Assembly: GCF_964656455.1 (NCBI RefSeq)
Contig: NC_135719.1
Location: 132,351,444-132,415,443 of the forward strand
DNA length: 64,000 nt
Reading direction: 5' to 3'
Source: Halichoerus grypus
Taxonomy: Eukaryota; Chordata; Mammalia; Carnivora; Phocidae
The notes below the pieces were generated by a model. The model saw only the letters and a program-made list of their open reading frames with translations. It made no database searches and was not told where the DNA came from. Positions within the stretch are counted from its first letter, which is position 1. Every line of letters begins with the position of its first letter. The position numbers and the translations under genes are program-made. Positions 44,851 through 57,164 of the stretch are shown here, in pieces.

Positions 44851-46298
44851 CTTTTATTTTTAACTATTTCCTATATTATAAAATGAGATACATATCCTGC
44901 CAATGTAAAGGTCCTCATTGCCTTTTATTTCATTATGCAATATTATGGAAAATCTCAAGTTTTCCCTGCAGTGAGAGGGAGGTCAGTTTTGATCAGTAGA
45001 CTTGGTCTTGTCCTTCTACCTACTCACAAAGACAATATAAAATTTAGTTAAAACATTCCCATTGTCTCAAAAAGACATAATCCATGGATTTCAAATTTAT
45101 TGTAGGGTGGGTTTTTTTCTGGCATTTTGAGTGAAAATGTGTTGTATTTTTAAAATCTTAAAATTTTTTTTAAAAAATTTAAAAAGTTTTTGTTCTTTTT
45201 TACTTTTTAAAAAGATACCAGAAACGTTTGAAGTTTTGAAAATTTACTACAAGATAGCTACAAGGTAGAACAAGGTACTTTATCTAAAAAGGGAAATCTT
45301 AGCACCTCAGCCTAAAAAGACTAACATAACTCAACAGGAAGAATAAGATAAACCTACTTAAGTAGGTCATATTTGACATAATAATTAACTTTGCTTTTTG
45401 AAAAACATTTGTATATGTTATATTGATGAGCTGGGCTTGATCTATACTTGCTTTATTAAATGCTTAATTTAATAATAATAAACATCATCCTCTGCCTCCT
45501 TGGGCTATCCACCACCCCAGCTCTCATAGCTTTGTAATGGCATTTTCTTTTTCTTAGCAAACATTGTACGACTATTGAGACATAGTAACTGTCCAAGCAG
45601 CCCTAGTGAAGGCTTATCTTGGGGATCAGTTCTTTGGTACAGAGTCTTCTGGGATTCTCAGAAAGCCTACTTGCCTTGTCTTTTGAGCCCTATTTTATGA
45701 CTCTTTCTGGAATTAAAAAGCAAAAACAAAAATGTTCATTTTCCCTTTATGCCATAAAATACTTTAGAGATGAGAGATGCCTTGGTTGCAGTCTACTCTT
45801 GTTACTTTATTTAAAAAAAATCAAGATACTGGAAGATAAATTTTGCTGATTGAAGCTAGAACCCACATTTTCTGCCTTCCAGGCGAAAATCAAATTGTTT
45901 CCAAAGTCTTTCTTTCTGAACTTGATAATCAAAGCCCAAAATTATCTTACGGATTTTTGCATCTGTATCCTAAATATTAAATGGCACTCATTTTATGATG
46001 ACCTTTTATCTTAAACAGAATACATAACTATAACAAAATTCTTAGGCTTTCTGGCCTACAAATAGATTAGATTGATTCTTTAGAATTAAATAGAAATGGG
46101 GAGAAGATTTTGGAAGAATGACAAATGGCATTACATTTTTTTTCCAGCACAGTGTAAATGTCAGACTTTGTGGAAATACGTAATATATATCATCCTCTTT
46201 TTTTCACACATTTTCTCAAAAAGAGAAAGAATATCAGTAATGTTATCCAGGGTTCTTTTGGGTTCTCTGTCCTACCCCCCAAAAAAGATCTATACTTA
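44851..46298. other. Single-copy sequence, no gene seen
   Basis: Contains an extreme A/T block at about 45150-45215 (alternating A- and T-runs). No repeat family recognised. Confidence 0.5.
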
Positions 46299-46765
46299 TG
46301 TATTAGTTTACTGTTAATACTATTGCTGCTTCAACAACTTACCACAGTATAGCGGCATGAAACAATACAAATTTACTCTTTTATAGCTCTGGAGGCCAGA
46401 AGTCTAAAATCAGTCTTAAGGGCGTTGGCAGTTCTAGTTCGTCTGGAGACTCCAGGGGAGAATCCACTCCTTATCCTTTCTAGCTGCCCACATTTCTTAG
46501 CTTTACCCCCTTCCCCACATGGCTCCAACCTCTTGCTTCCTTTCCTTTCATTACATCCCCTACAACTACTCTGATCCCCCTGCCTCTCTCTTAAAGAGAC
46601 CTTGCAGTTACATTGAGCCTACACATTGGGTCCATCAAGATAATCTGCCCAGGTCAAGATCCTTAATTACTGCCAAGGCAATATATTCACCGTTTCTGGG
46701 GATTAGGATGTGTTCCTTTGGCAGGGACTGGGGAGGGAAGTATTATCTAGCCCTCCATGATTTGC
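46299..46765 (-). mobile_element. MaLR-type LTR, reversed
   Basis: Plus-strand landmarks of a reversed MaLR: 'tgtattagtttactgttaat', 'gctctggaggccagaagtct', 'gactccaggggagaatccac' and 'cttatcctttctagctgccc', with aattact/ctgcc phrases near the far end. Diverged; subfamily not determined. Confidence 0.75.
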
Positions 46766-49700
46766 TGTGAACTTGATACCTAATCTGATTTTAGCAATGC
46801 TTCATGGATTTCACAAGTATTGATATTTAAAGCTTGTTAATTTTCCAGCTGTAGCCGCTGTTGGCCCTCCTAACTACAACACTGCTGTGAATGAGTGATA
46901 GGATTTGTTGTGATAGGAACCCTTTGGTAAAAGGTCAGCATTAATCCTGTAAACCAATGTATTATCTCAGTTCATTGTTAACAATCAAAATATGTGCATG
47001 AACTGAGACCCAGGAGCTTGTATGCATTCTTTCATTAGAAGTTGGTCTTTTCAGTAGCTTAACTCCTCTACATTTCCCAAATTCATACAAAAATTTATGC
47101 TAAGTAAGTGAGGTAGTGAATAAGTAAATGATAGTGATAACTAACCTTAATGAAAAGCCTCAGGACAGGCATTAAAATCCATTACCAGAAACCTTTGAAT
47201 GCCCTGATTTTATTTATGTGCTGATTTCATACCTACAGGAGCCTTAGTACAGTTTGTCTTTCACTGTTTTCTGTGTTCTTTGTTGACTGTATTCACCTTT
47301 ATATATATGACAGGTATAGATGGTTGTACTAATTTTTTTTGTGGTTGTTTAAAACACAGATATCTTAACACAGAACATCTGTTGATTACATTTAAAGCTA
47401 TTTTATTTTTCTTGATAGGAAATAATATACTCAGGAGTATGTTCTGAAAGATGCTGGGAGAACAGTGTCTTCAGAAATAAGGTGAAGCCTTGTCCTACAC
47501 ATCCTTCTCGCCCAGAAGTAAGTGCCTCATAGCAACAAGTATATAAGGATTATGTAGGATCATGAATCATGAGTGAGAATATAGGAGATAGAGGGGGAGA
47601 AAGTGAGAAACTGAACGGATGGCTCGAGATTGGGATTAGACAGATTGTTCTGTACTGGTTCATTGCAATAATGTAAAAAAGTCCTAAAGTTCATGTCACA
47701 TGTTTTAAGCACATGTTAACAGTAGAGATCTCTCCTTCCCTGGGAACACCATTGTAAAATGACAGGAAGGTCAAGTGTCCTTAAACCCCATCTGACCAGA
47801 AAATTTGGTAGTAGAATGTCTTTTGCCTAGAAAAGAGTCATTCAGTTTGAATTGTTTTCGAGGCACTAAAAACCAAAGGAGGAACAGAATGCAGAATGAA
47901 AAAGCAAAATTTTTATTAAAAAAAAGTCTTAGTTTTATATCAAAGTGAGGAATATCAAAGTACAGATAATTGAAGTCATTATTGAAGCTATCTTTAAGGA
48001 TAGTTTTTTCTTAAGAGGTTCACATAATTGTCAAGTTCAAGAGTCACTCACTGGTCTGTGCAGTCCGTCAGAAGATCAGAGAGAGCTCTGGGGATGGTGG
48101 ATGGTCCTATAATCCTTACAGACTGGCAGACGTAAATTCCATGGCTTCTCTATGTCTTAAGGCAGTATGGATTGCTGTAGTTGTGTAAACCAAGCAATGC
48201 CCTGGGCCAATCTGTAACAACCATTGCAACATTGTGTATGGCCCAGTTTAGCTGTGCCTTACTTAGTCCATTATCTTGGTACATTTAGACACGAACTGTG
48301 TGAAATGGGTAATTGCTGCAATTCTTCACACAACTCAGGAGGAAAGCTCCTCTGAAGAAACACTTTAGCAACAAAGAAGATATTTTTGTAAAGTCAGAGT
48401 TGACCACCTAATTTTAAACTGACTAACCACTAAGGGGGGGGTTCCAGGAAATTTCTAATTTCCTGCAAGATTGTATTCAACAATTCAAAAGATTAAAGGT
48501 GTGAGATTTACCTGTTAGGACTGGTGATACCAAGTTGAATGTAGCATTGTCCCTACACGTAAGTTTATATTCAGGTTGGGAGAACAAGAGCTTTTAGTAA
48601 AGGTGATTTGCTAATTGTGTAAATTAGCAATAGTTTAATTTTATAAGATTGTAAACCTCTTCTTATAATGATCTCACATGAAAGAAATTGTCCAACCTAT
48701 CATATGTCCCAGTTTTTGTTCCAAAAAAATAATTTCACCATTTAACTTTAAAACAGATACCATTACTTTTTGAGAAATGAAATCAGTACACCTAAGTGTC
48801 AGTTTCATTTCCCAGCATAAAATTTCTTTGGGTTTTTTGTTTTGTTTGTTTTCACACCAATATGATTGACTTTTGAATACTCCCATGGTCCCTGTAGTAC
48901 CATTAACACCATCTTTAGTTCCAGATACTAATCATACAGAGGGAGTTAAAAAAAAAATTAAGCACAGATTATATAGTGGACTTTGGAAAAGAATATGTAA
49001 TAAACCAAATTACAGATAATTGTCCAAAAAAAATCTACACTTCATTCTGTCTGTGTTGATTCAGCTTCAAAGCCTGGAAAGAAACAAGTTTTGGCCCAGT
49101 CTAAATAAAGTTTTGCCAGATTCTTACCAGTTTAGAAAGCCAAACTTCCACATTTGTTGTTCTTGGGTCATGTATAAATGCTTTCAAGTTTTGTCATTAC
49201 TCATTACTAATGAGCTAATTTTTCATTAGCATAGCTCCCCTTTCTTAATCTAACACTTATTCAGATATTATCCTCTTCGGTTTTGTTTTTCAGTGTCGGT
49301 TACTAGCACACCATGTGATTAAATAGATCCTAGTTTATTATTTTTAATAGGTTCACTTGTACAGCCTTTTAACTCCTGGGTTCTTGACTACTTCTAGGGA
49401 ATTTAGCAGAAAGTTAGAAGTTTGACCATTATAGTCATTTTTAAGCCTTGGCACAAAGAGACTATTTTGGAAATGGCTTGAGATTTTAATTGAAATTTTG
49501 GCAGAAGGTGACTAATGAGATCATATGACTTCAATGGTTTTTTCCTAAATTATGAGAACACTTCTTCCCCATCAAGCTCTCTTACCTTAAATTCAACTTG
49601 ATTATAGATAAAATCATATTATTTGTTTCCCCCACCCCTTCTATCTCTTTCTCTTTGGCAGGAACATAAAGAATATATTTAGACAAGTGTTGTTTTCCAA

Positions 49701-51117
49701 ATTTGGGGATTAGTTATAGAGTTTGTAACCAGTTGCCTTTAAAACAGTTTCATGCTAAAGAATTTTGAAAACATGAATTTCTTGATGTGAGATTTTACAA
49801 TCACACCCAACTTTCACTTGAATTGCTATGATACGTGAGTGTTACAGAAATAATTCAGTTTGCCAGCTGACATCATGAAAGTCATTTAAGCTCCTAAAGA
49901 AATCAAAACACTCTGTAGATTAAAAATATGATTTAAGTTTAAAATATTCAAAATTATTTCAAAAATTTATTCCCTATTTTTAGGGTCTGGTATATAATAG
50001 TATCCAATAAACAATTGTTTTGTGAATGAGTATACATGGAAGAACCATTGAATACAAAAGCTAAAGATATTAATATTAAATACCAATGAAACTCGGTGAA
50101 TTAAAAAAGCAGCTTCCTGTCTTTTGTAAGCATATTCCCATGTGTCTGCTTAAAATAAACCTGTACCCATTCGATGGTGATTTCTTTTTGTGCATGCAAA
50201 GTGGGAGGCTGTTAAGTTTTCAAGACAGATTACTAGTATTACTTGCTCTACCGTATTGAAAATATAATCCATAAGTGATTCAGTTACCATCCCTCCAAAT
50301 TCCTAGCTCTGATTCCTTTGAATACTTGGTGGAGTGGGTTATAAGAGATCTATGCCTGGAGAAAGGATAGAGCAGTGAATGGTACTCATAACATGTAAGA
50401 GGCAGAATCTCTCTCTGACTTTTCCAGTATGTCTATTTTTAAAAAGTTTCCAGGTACTAGAGATAAAGATAACAGAAGGGGAAAAAAAAAAGGTGCTACC
50501 CAAGAAAGAGGCTGAAAGGAGGTAAGCAGGGAAAGAAGATTCTGGGAATGATGATGGCTAATATCTCTGGGGCTAAAAGTGCTGCTTCATGAAGAACAAA
50601 TAGGGTCCCAGGATTCATTCCTGGCATAGGGGACACTGTGTTTTGTTGTCAGAGTATTTCTTCTTTTTCTTTGTCCTCATCTTCTTCGTTGTCATTGTCC
50701 TAGGAGCTACAATTTATTAAACTACTATAAGAGGGCGCTGAGCTTAATTATTTTAATATGTTCTTAAATGTCATCCTCGAAATAACTTTCTATGGTATAT
50801 TATACATATGTATATTTTAATGACTTAGTTATATAACATATCCATAGTAACAATAGCCCTTAGATCTATCCAAATCCCAATTCTGGTCTTGTCTCTACTA
50901 ACACAAAAATTGGAAGTAAACCAGATCTTCAGTCAGAACCTTTTATTAGATCAATAATTCCAAATTATATTCCCTTGAAAAATTTATTCCAAAATATTGT
51001 TTGTAATAAAAAAAAGACGGAAAATGATTATTCAATCAAATAACCTTAGAAAAGCCTGAATAAATATACTTCTTTTGGAGATTTATAATGCATATTTATT
51101 TTAATGATCGTGAGAAA

Positions 51118-51219
51118 TTCTACAGTAAACAAACTTGTTTCACATTCTGCAACTCCTTTGCCCAGGTGATATGTCCTTCCCACCGCTTGTGCCAAGTTCT
51201 ATAGTAAACAAACTTGTTT
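51118..51219. repeat. Two copies of a 23-bp forkhead-like palindromic motif, 79 bp apart
   Basis: 51118-51140 and 51197-51219 match at 22 of 23 positions and contain 'gtaaacaaacttgttt'. GTAAACA is the forkhead (FOX) core, and the right half carries a second half-site on the other strand. The sequence after each copy is weakly similar ('ttctgcaactcctt' against 'ttcttcaatccctt'), suggesting an older tandem duplication. Confidence 0.7.
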
Positions 51220-51387
51220 AATCTTCTTCAATCCCTTATATAGCCTTTATACCTTTAGTGCCAGGTAATGTCACAGAGAAATTTCTTGGGAAACCCTTTA
51301 GGAATTTTACAGTAGTACCTAATACAGTTCCCAGACATAACAGTAATTTTCAAAACGTATTTATTTGACTCAGTGAATGAATGGACA

Positions 51388-51406
51388 GATGGATGGATGG
51401 ATGGAT
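51388..51406. repeat. (GGAT)n microsatellite
   Basis: Four to five GGAT units. Confidence 0.85.
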
Positions 51407-52098
51407 GAGTTCAGTTTTGGGTAATTATGAAAAAGAAAGAGCTTTCCATGAGAGAGCAAAAATAAAGCCATTCTCCCCTCTGTCTCTCTGGCTTATATTC
51501 TCCGTGTTTTTCGTAGCTCCCCTCAGATCTGGTATTCCTATATGAATCTGTGTTGACTGCCAAACCGTCAGAGCCTCACTCTGTAGACCCTCACTGGTAC
51601 ACCTATAAAAATGGACTCACATGAGGATTTTAATCTGACAGTACAATAGGAAATGGAAGATTTAAGAAGACATAAAGCCTAATAATAAACTTGAGATAGT
51701 TCTAACAAATAGATCAGATGCGTAGTCTCCTTTCCTTGAGGTGCCATATGGAGGGGAGAATCTCATCCTCACCTAAGTGCATTGTCAGGGCACGGGAGCC
51801 TGGCTCTGGGCCAGTCCACCATAAACTCCTTACAAATGGTGTAATTAAATTCCTGAATGAAATGTTGAACTGCCTCCATATCCTAAAGCAATCAAAACTA
51901 AAATTTACTTTCTCATCACACTTTCTAGTAAAGCTGATTTTAAGGAAACATTCCACTGAGAATTATAAAGAGTGACTATTAAAGAGATGGACTTCAGTTA
52001 ATTTATGTTAGAATCACTTTTTTTCTGATGGGATTTTTTTTTATTGAAATGTTTATCCTGAAAATATGGTAAATGTTACCTATAAGAATTTATAAATT

Positions 52099-52336
52099 AA
52101 GAAGGTCATATCTTTTTTTTTTAATTTTTTTTTTAAAAGATTTTATTTATTTATTTGAGAGAGAGAGTGAGACAGAGAGCATGAGAGAGGGGAGGGTCAG
52201 AGGGAGAAGCAGACTCCCCACTGAGCAGGGAGCCCGATGCAGGACTCCATCCGAGGACTCCAGGATCATGACCTGAGCTGAAGGCAGCCGCCTAACCGAC
52301 TGAGCCACCCAGGCGCCCCAAGAAGGTCATATCTTT
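52099..52336 (-). mobile_element. SINEC, minus strand, with 17-bp TSD
   Basis: Body at 52116-52319, ending 'gccacccaggcgcccc'. The perfect repeat 'aagaaggtcatatcttt' lies at 52099-52115 and 52320-52336. Confidence 0.98.
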
Positions 52337-52695
52337 AATACACCCAGCCCAAAGGCTATTGTCCATTTTGATTCTTCAGGAGAGCAACAAAAGAAAGGTT
52401 TTCACCTCTCCACCTTCAATTAGTTGCTATTTAGAAACAAAACAAATAAAACCCTGTGGCTTAAGAACAGAAAAAGGATAGCTCTGTGATCTGTTTTAAG
52501 GAATGAAAGGATTCTCCCTCAGTTTGTAAACTATCAAAATTTTGTATTTTAAATTACTCTTTACTAGTAAATATTGAAATTTTAATACAACCTTTATATT
52601 ATATTTAGATCATATCTCATATCCATTTACTATTTCATATAATAGCTTTACTAATTACAAAGATGACTAAATAGGTTAATTGGAATTCCTGAGTT

Positions 52696-52900
52696 TCCAA
52701 AAATAACTTCTTTTCTTTTTTAAGATTTTATTTATTTAATTGAGAGAGAGATCCCGAGCAGGGAAGAGGGACAGAGGTAGAGGGACCATTGAGCAGAGTG
52801 CCCGAAACGCTCGATCCCAGGACCCTGAGATCATGACCTGAGCAGAAGGCAGACACTTAACTGACTGAACCACCCTGGCGCCCCTCCAAAAATAACTTCT
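52696..52900 (-). mobile_element. SINEC, minus strand, with 16-bp TSD
   Basis: Body at 52712-52884, shorter in the CT-rich middle than usual and with a degraded head ('accaccctggcgcccc'). The perfect repeat 'tccaaaaataacttct' lies at 52696-52711 and 52885-52900. Confidence 0.97.
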
Positions 52901-53179
52901 AAAAAAATTACCTCACCTCCTCACCATCCAACTGAAATCTATACCAGAAACTGTTTTCATAATAATTATATATTGAAACAGATTATAAACTACCATTCTT
53001 TTAAAAATAATTTTAAAAATAATAAAGCAAAAATGCACATACTTACAGTATAGCTTTACAAGAAACTTCAAGGTGTCAAGTACACCTGAGCTTAATTTCA
53101 TGACTTTACTGCCATTGCATATTTCTGCATATCTTAAATATTATATTATTTAGTTTGTATATTTTCAGCCTTTATAGGT

Positions 53180-54750
53180 CAGAATTACACTTGATGTGTT
53201 ATTCTAAGACCGTCTCTTTTATTTCCATATTACATTTGAGCTACTCGCCCATGTCACCATGCAGTGCTCCAGTGCCAAGCTGTGGATTTTCTCTGTTTCA
53301 CATTATTACAAATAATAGTGGCGTACACACTTTTGTCAATGTGTATTCCTGGTATTCATGTATAAGAGTTTCTCTAGGGAATACATCTGGAGGTGGAATT
53401 GCTGGGACATAGGTTATGCATATCTTCAAATGTGCTAGACAATCCCAAATTCTCTTTTAAAGTGTGTGTAACAGTTTCCACACACAAAATGCTTTCAGTT
53501 TTGTCTATAACATTTACTATTGAATTCCTTCTGGAATGAGTCATTTTGTTGAGTATAAGGTAAAAATCCAATTTCATATGTTTTCCATATGAATAACATA
53601 TTATGCCCAAATCATTTTCTGGTAATTCTCTAACTCTTGCCACTGATTTAAAAATTCAGTGCTATAATATATCATGTTCGGTTATATGAGTGTTTTTGTT
53701 TCTAAGCCCTTGATTGTGTTTTTTGTTTTTAGTTTATCTCTGTGCAGATACTATTGATTAGTTGTTGAGATATAATTTGCCTACTATACAATTCATTTAA
53801 AGTATAAAGTCCAGTGATTTTTAGTTTATTCACAGGATTGTGCAGTCATCGCCATGATCTAATTCAGAACATATTTATCTATCCTAAAAGAAATGCCCCA
53901 CGCTTTAGCACTCACTCCCCAGCTCTTCCTGCCCATGACCATCTCTTCCTCCTTGGTTAAGAAATCACTAATATACTTTGTTTCTCTATAAATTTCCCTC
54001 TTCCGTGCATTTCATATAAATGGAATCATGAAATATGTGGTCTTTTATGATAGGCTTCTTTCACTTAGGATAATGTATTCAAAGTTGACCCATGTTTTAG
54101 CGTGCAGCAGTACCTCGTTTGTTTTATTTTTGAATAATAATTATTCAGATATGCTGCCTTTTATTTATCATTCATCAATTGGTAAGCATTTGGGTTGTTT
54201 TGCTTTTTGCCTGTTATGAATAATGTTGTGATGAGCATTCCTTTACAGGTTTTTGTCTGTGTGCTTCTTTTGGATATGTACGTAGGAATTGAATTCATGA
54301 GTCATATGGTAATTCTGTTTAACTTTTTGAAGAACTACCAAACCGTGTTCCCAAAGTGACTATACCATTTTACATACCCACCAGCAATGCATGATGGTTC
54401 TGATTTCTCTACATACTATAGATTTATAACATACTTTGTTATCTGGAAGGAAAGTTCTCCCAGATTGTTCTTCTCTAGGATTACCTTTGCTATTCTTGAA
54501 ATTTTGCTGTTCAATCTAAATTTTAGAATTAGCTTTATAGGTTCCAGAGGAATTCCCATAGGAATTTAGACTAGAATTGGATTATAGATTATTCTGGCAG
54601 GAGGGAACACCATTATCATATTATATTTTCAAATTCTTAAGGATATCTATCTCTCAATATATTTAGTTGTTCTGTGGTTACTATTATAAATAAAGTTTTA
54701 AAACTGTTGAAATTGTTACTTTGCATCTTGTAGAATTTATTCCCAATGCA
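53180..54750 (-). mobile_element. Ancient L1M/HAL1-type LINE relic, reversed (composite)
   Basis: Three blocks of reversed old LINE sequence. 53270-53480 has 'cacattattacaaataatag' and 'ggtggaattgctgggacata'. 53740-54430 has 'tgagatataatttgcctact', 'cataaatggaatcatgaaat', 'ggcttctttcacttaggata' and 'cccaccagcaatgcatgatg'. 54470-54720 has 'attacctttgctattcttga'. They may be one element or several overlapping insertions. No intact frame. Confidence 0.7.
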
Positions 54751-54867
54751 TTTTATTGTATTTTTTCTTTAAGTGTTAAATTTTAAAAGAAGTTGCTTAT
54801 ATATTTGACAAATGTACAAATAGCACTTACTTGAGGCACTATTCTAAGCCGTAAATCAATATATGAA

Positions 54868-54871
<4 letters not shown>

Positions 54872-54915
<44 letters not shown>
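54872..54915. repeat. (GT)n microsatellite
   Basis: About 22 uninterrupted GT units, likely polymorphic. Confidence 0.97.
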
Positions 54916-54916
<1 letters not shown>

Positions 54917-54979
54917 TATATAACTTTCCACCTATGGATTTTAATTGGAATCAACTTCAGTTTATGCAATGGTGCTATT

Positions 54980-55315
54980 TTCCACGTTTAATCCTTGTAA
55001 TAACTTTAAAATAGGTATTGAGGGGTGCCTGGGTGGCTCAGATGGTTAAGTGTCTGCCTTTGGCTCAGGTCATGATCCCAGGGTCCTGGGATCAAGCCCC
55101 ACATCAGGCTCCTGGCTCAGTGGCGAGCCTGCTTCTCCCTCTCCCTTTGACTCTCCCCCTGCTCATGCTCTCTCTCTCTATCTCTGTGTCTCAAATGAAT
55201 AAATAAAGTACTTAAAAAAAAAAATAGGTATTGAGAAAACTGTGGGTCAGAAAGGGGAAAATACTTGACCAAAGCAAACAAATAGGAGATGAGACTCTGA
55301 CCCACATGGGTCAAA
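54980..55315 (-). mobile_element. MIR, minus strand, split by a SINE
   Basis: The left piece 'acgtttaatccttgtaataa' and the right piece 'ctgtgggtcagaaaggggaa', 'aatacttgaccaaagcaaac' are consecutive parts of the reversed MIR core, separated by the SINE at 55023-55220. Confidence 0.8.
55008..55235 (+). mobile_element. SINEC inserted into a MIR, with 15-bp TSD
   Basis: Body at 55023-55220 with head 'ggggtgcctgggtggctcag'. The perfect repeat 'aaaataggtattgag' lies at 55008-55022 and 55221-55235. It is younger than the MIR it interrupts. Confidence 0.98.
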
Positions 55316-55642
55316 CTGAAGAATTCACTTTTGTTATTTCAGTCTAAAAAGTCATATTTGTATTTGGGATGTTAGACAGTTAATTTTAAGCTAAAGTAAA
55401 CTTTCTCATATGCTTTGCTTTACATAAGTTTTGATAGTTAAGAACATTTTCTTTAGGAAGTGTATTTTCACTCATTTTTACACAAAGGCACTTTGACTCC
55501 TACTTACTACGATTAAAAGTCCTTGTAAAATAGCAGTGGTTAATGTAATGGGGCAGAAATTTGGGGGGACTGGAATACTAAGTACCCCGGGGTATTTTAC
55601 ATCACATACTTAAGAGATTTATATAGGGGGTTTTGATTTTTA

Positions 55643-55877
55643 AAATATGCCTGTTTCAGGCACCTGGTCTCTCAGTCCGTTAAGCGTCTGCCTTTGGCTC
55701 AGGTCATGATCCCAGGGCCCTGGTATCAAGCCCTGAGTCCGGCTCCCTGCTCAGCTGGGAGTCTGCTTCTTCCTCTCCCACTGCTCCTCCCTCTGACTCA
55801 TGCTCTCTCCCTGTCTCTCTCTCTCTCAAATAAATAAAATCCTAAAAAATAAAATAAAAATAAATTATGCCTGGTTT
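55643..55877 (+). mobile_element. SINEC, degraded head
   Basis: Body at 55657-55861. The head reads 'caggcacctggtctctcagt', a mutated A-box region. Flanks 'aaatatgcctgttt' and 'aaattatgcctggttt' form a decayed TSD. Confidence 0.94.
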
Positions 55878-55924
55878 AGGAAAAAGAAAACACACACACA
55901 AATAAAAAATCAAGCACACATCTA

Positions 55925-55987
55925 CATTTGTTTCCTGAGGCTGCCATCACAAATTGCCACAAATTTGGTGGCTTAAAAACAAAAGAA

Positions 55988-56021
<34 letters not shown>

Positions 56022-56135
56022 AAAAGAACTTTACTTTCTGGAGGTCAAATCCAAAATAGAGCAGGGTCATGCTCCTACCAGGTGCTCTAGGAGAGAATCT
56101 GTCCCTTGCTTCTTTTAGCTTCTAGTGGCTCCTGA
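55925..56135 (-). mobile_element. MaLR-like LTR, reversed, first part
   Basis: 'catttgtttcctgaggctgc', 'aaatttggtggcttaaaaac', 'ctctaggagagaatctgtcc' and 'ttagcttctagtggct' follow a reversed MaLR-type LTR. It is split by a poly(A) insertion (55990-56015) and by a separate LTR-like unit that starts near 56136. It continues at 56580. Confidence 0.7.
55975..56030 (+). mobile_element. Poly(A)-only insertion flanked by a 15-bp TSD
   Basis: 'aaaaacaaaagaact' occurs at 55975-55989 and again ending at 56030, with only A between them (about 26 A beyond the duplication). The host LTR reads continuously once one copy and the A-run are removed. This is the structure expected if target-primed reverse transcription stopped inside the poly(A) tail. 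Confidence 0.8.
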
Positions 56136-56580
56136 GTGTAATGACTTAATTTTGTATGTCAGCTTGGCTGAGCCATGGTGCCCAGATTTGATCAAATGTT
56201 ATTCTGGATGTTTCAGTGAGGGTGTTTTGGGATGAGATTTACATTTAAATCGATGGACTTTTAAAGCAGATTGCGCTCCATAATGTGAATGGGCCTCATC
56301 CAATTAAACTGAAGGCCTAAATAGAATGTCTTCCAAGGAAGAGGAAATTCTGACTTCAGACTTTATCTGCAATAAAGGTTCTTCCTGGTCCTCCAGCCTG
56401 ACTCACTTTGGACTCAAATTGCAACTCTTTTCTGAGTCTCCAGCCTGCCAGCCTCCCCTATAAGATTTTGGATTCACCAGCTCTCTGCAGTCACATGAGC
56501 CAATTCCTTAAAATAAATCTCCTTCTCTGTATATACACATCTTTTGGTTTTGTTTCTCTGCAGAATTCTGACTAATACAC
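56136..56580 (+). mobile_element. LTR-like ancient repeat (unit A), family not named
   Basis: 'tgtatgtcagcttggctgag', 'ccatggtgcccagatttgat', 'agggtgttttgggatgagat', 'gggcctcatccaattaaact', 'aattccttaaaataaatctc' (polyadenylation-like signal), ending 'ttctgactaatacac'. A second copy of the same family lies at 59536-59940. The aataaa near a 3' end and the 'actaatac' terminus suggest an LTR. It is nested in the reversed MaLR. Confidence 0.65.
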
Positions 56581-56855
56581 TGGGCTTGTGGCCACAAGCC
56601 TCTAATCTCTGTCTCCATCTTCAGATTACTTTCTCCTCTGTGTCTGATTTCCCTCAATCTCTCTCTTATGATATTTGTAATGGTCTTTAGGGTCCACCCA
56701 GATATTCCAGAGTAATCCCTTCATCTGAAAAATTTTTATTCAATTACACCTGCAAAGATTATTGTTCTAAATAAGGCAATGTTTAAAAATTCCTGGCATT
56801 AAGACTTGTTGTCTTTGGGTGGCCACCATTCAGCACACTGCAACTTTTAAGCATA
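56580..56855 (-). mobile_element. MaLR-like LTR, reversed, second part
   Basis: Resumes with 'gggcttgtggccacaagcct', 'tctgtctccatcttcagatt', 'atggtctttagggtccaccc', 'aattacacctgcaaagatta' and 'gtctttgggtggccaccatt', completing the element begun at 55925. Confidence 0.7.
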
Positions 56856-57102
56856 AAAGCCTATACTGTAAAAAACAAAACAAAACAAAAAAAACAAACA
56901 AAACCAGGGTTTTTTAAAGGCCTGACTCTGTTTCTTGGACTAATTACAGTTTCGGAGTTAATTTGTCAGATTCTTTTTTGATTTTTTTTTTTTTTTTTTG
57001 CATAGAGTTAATATCTCATAGAAACAGTATATATGTTTTGTTGTTTGTTTCTCCTCAGAGCAAGTAAAGTAATGCTAGAAGGATCATGTGTTTTGGTTTT
57101 TC

Positions 57103-57116
57103 CATATATATATATG

Positions 57117-57161
<45 letters not shown>
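57103..57161. repeat. (TA)n microsatellite
   Basis: About 28 TA units interrupted once by GGAA. Self-complementary, so it can extrude a cruciform. The tyrosine/isoleucine-rich frames over it are artefacts. Confidence 0.97.
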
Positions 57162-57163
<2 letters not shown>

Positions 57164-57164
57164 T

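Larger units (their letters stand above)
46766..52098. other. 5.3-kb repeat-poor single-copy stretch
   Basis: The longest stretch of the window without a recognised SINE, L1 or LTR. A possible L2/MIR tail at about 49980-50035 ('ccaataaacaattgttttgt') is faint. It holds a GGAT microsatellite (51388-51406), a duplicated forkhead-like motif (51118-51219) and a CTCF-like core word at 50730-50739 (agaggg-cgct). No credible exon was seen. Confidence 0.5.
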
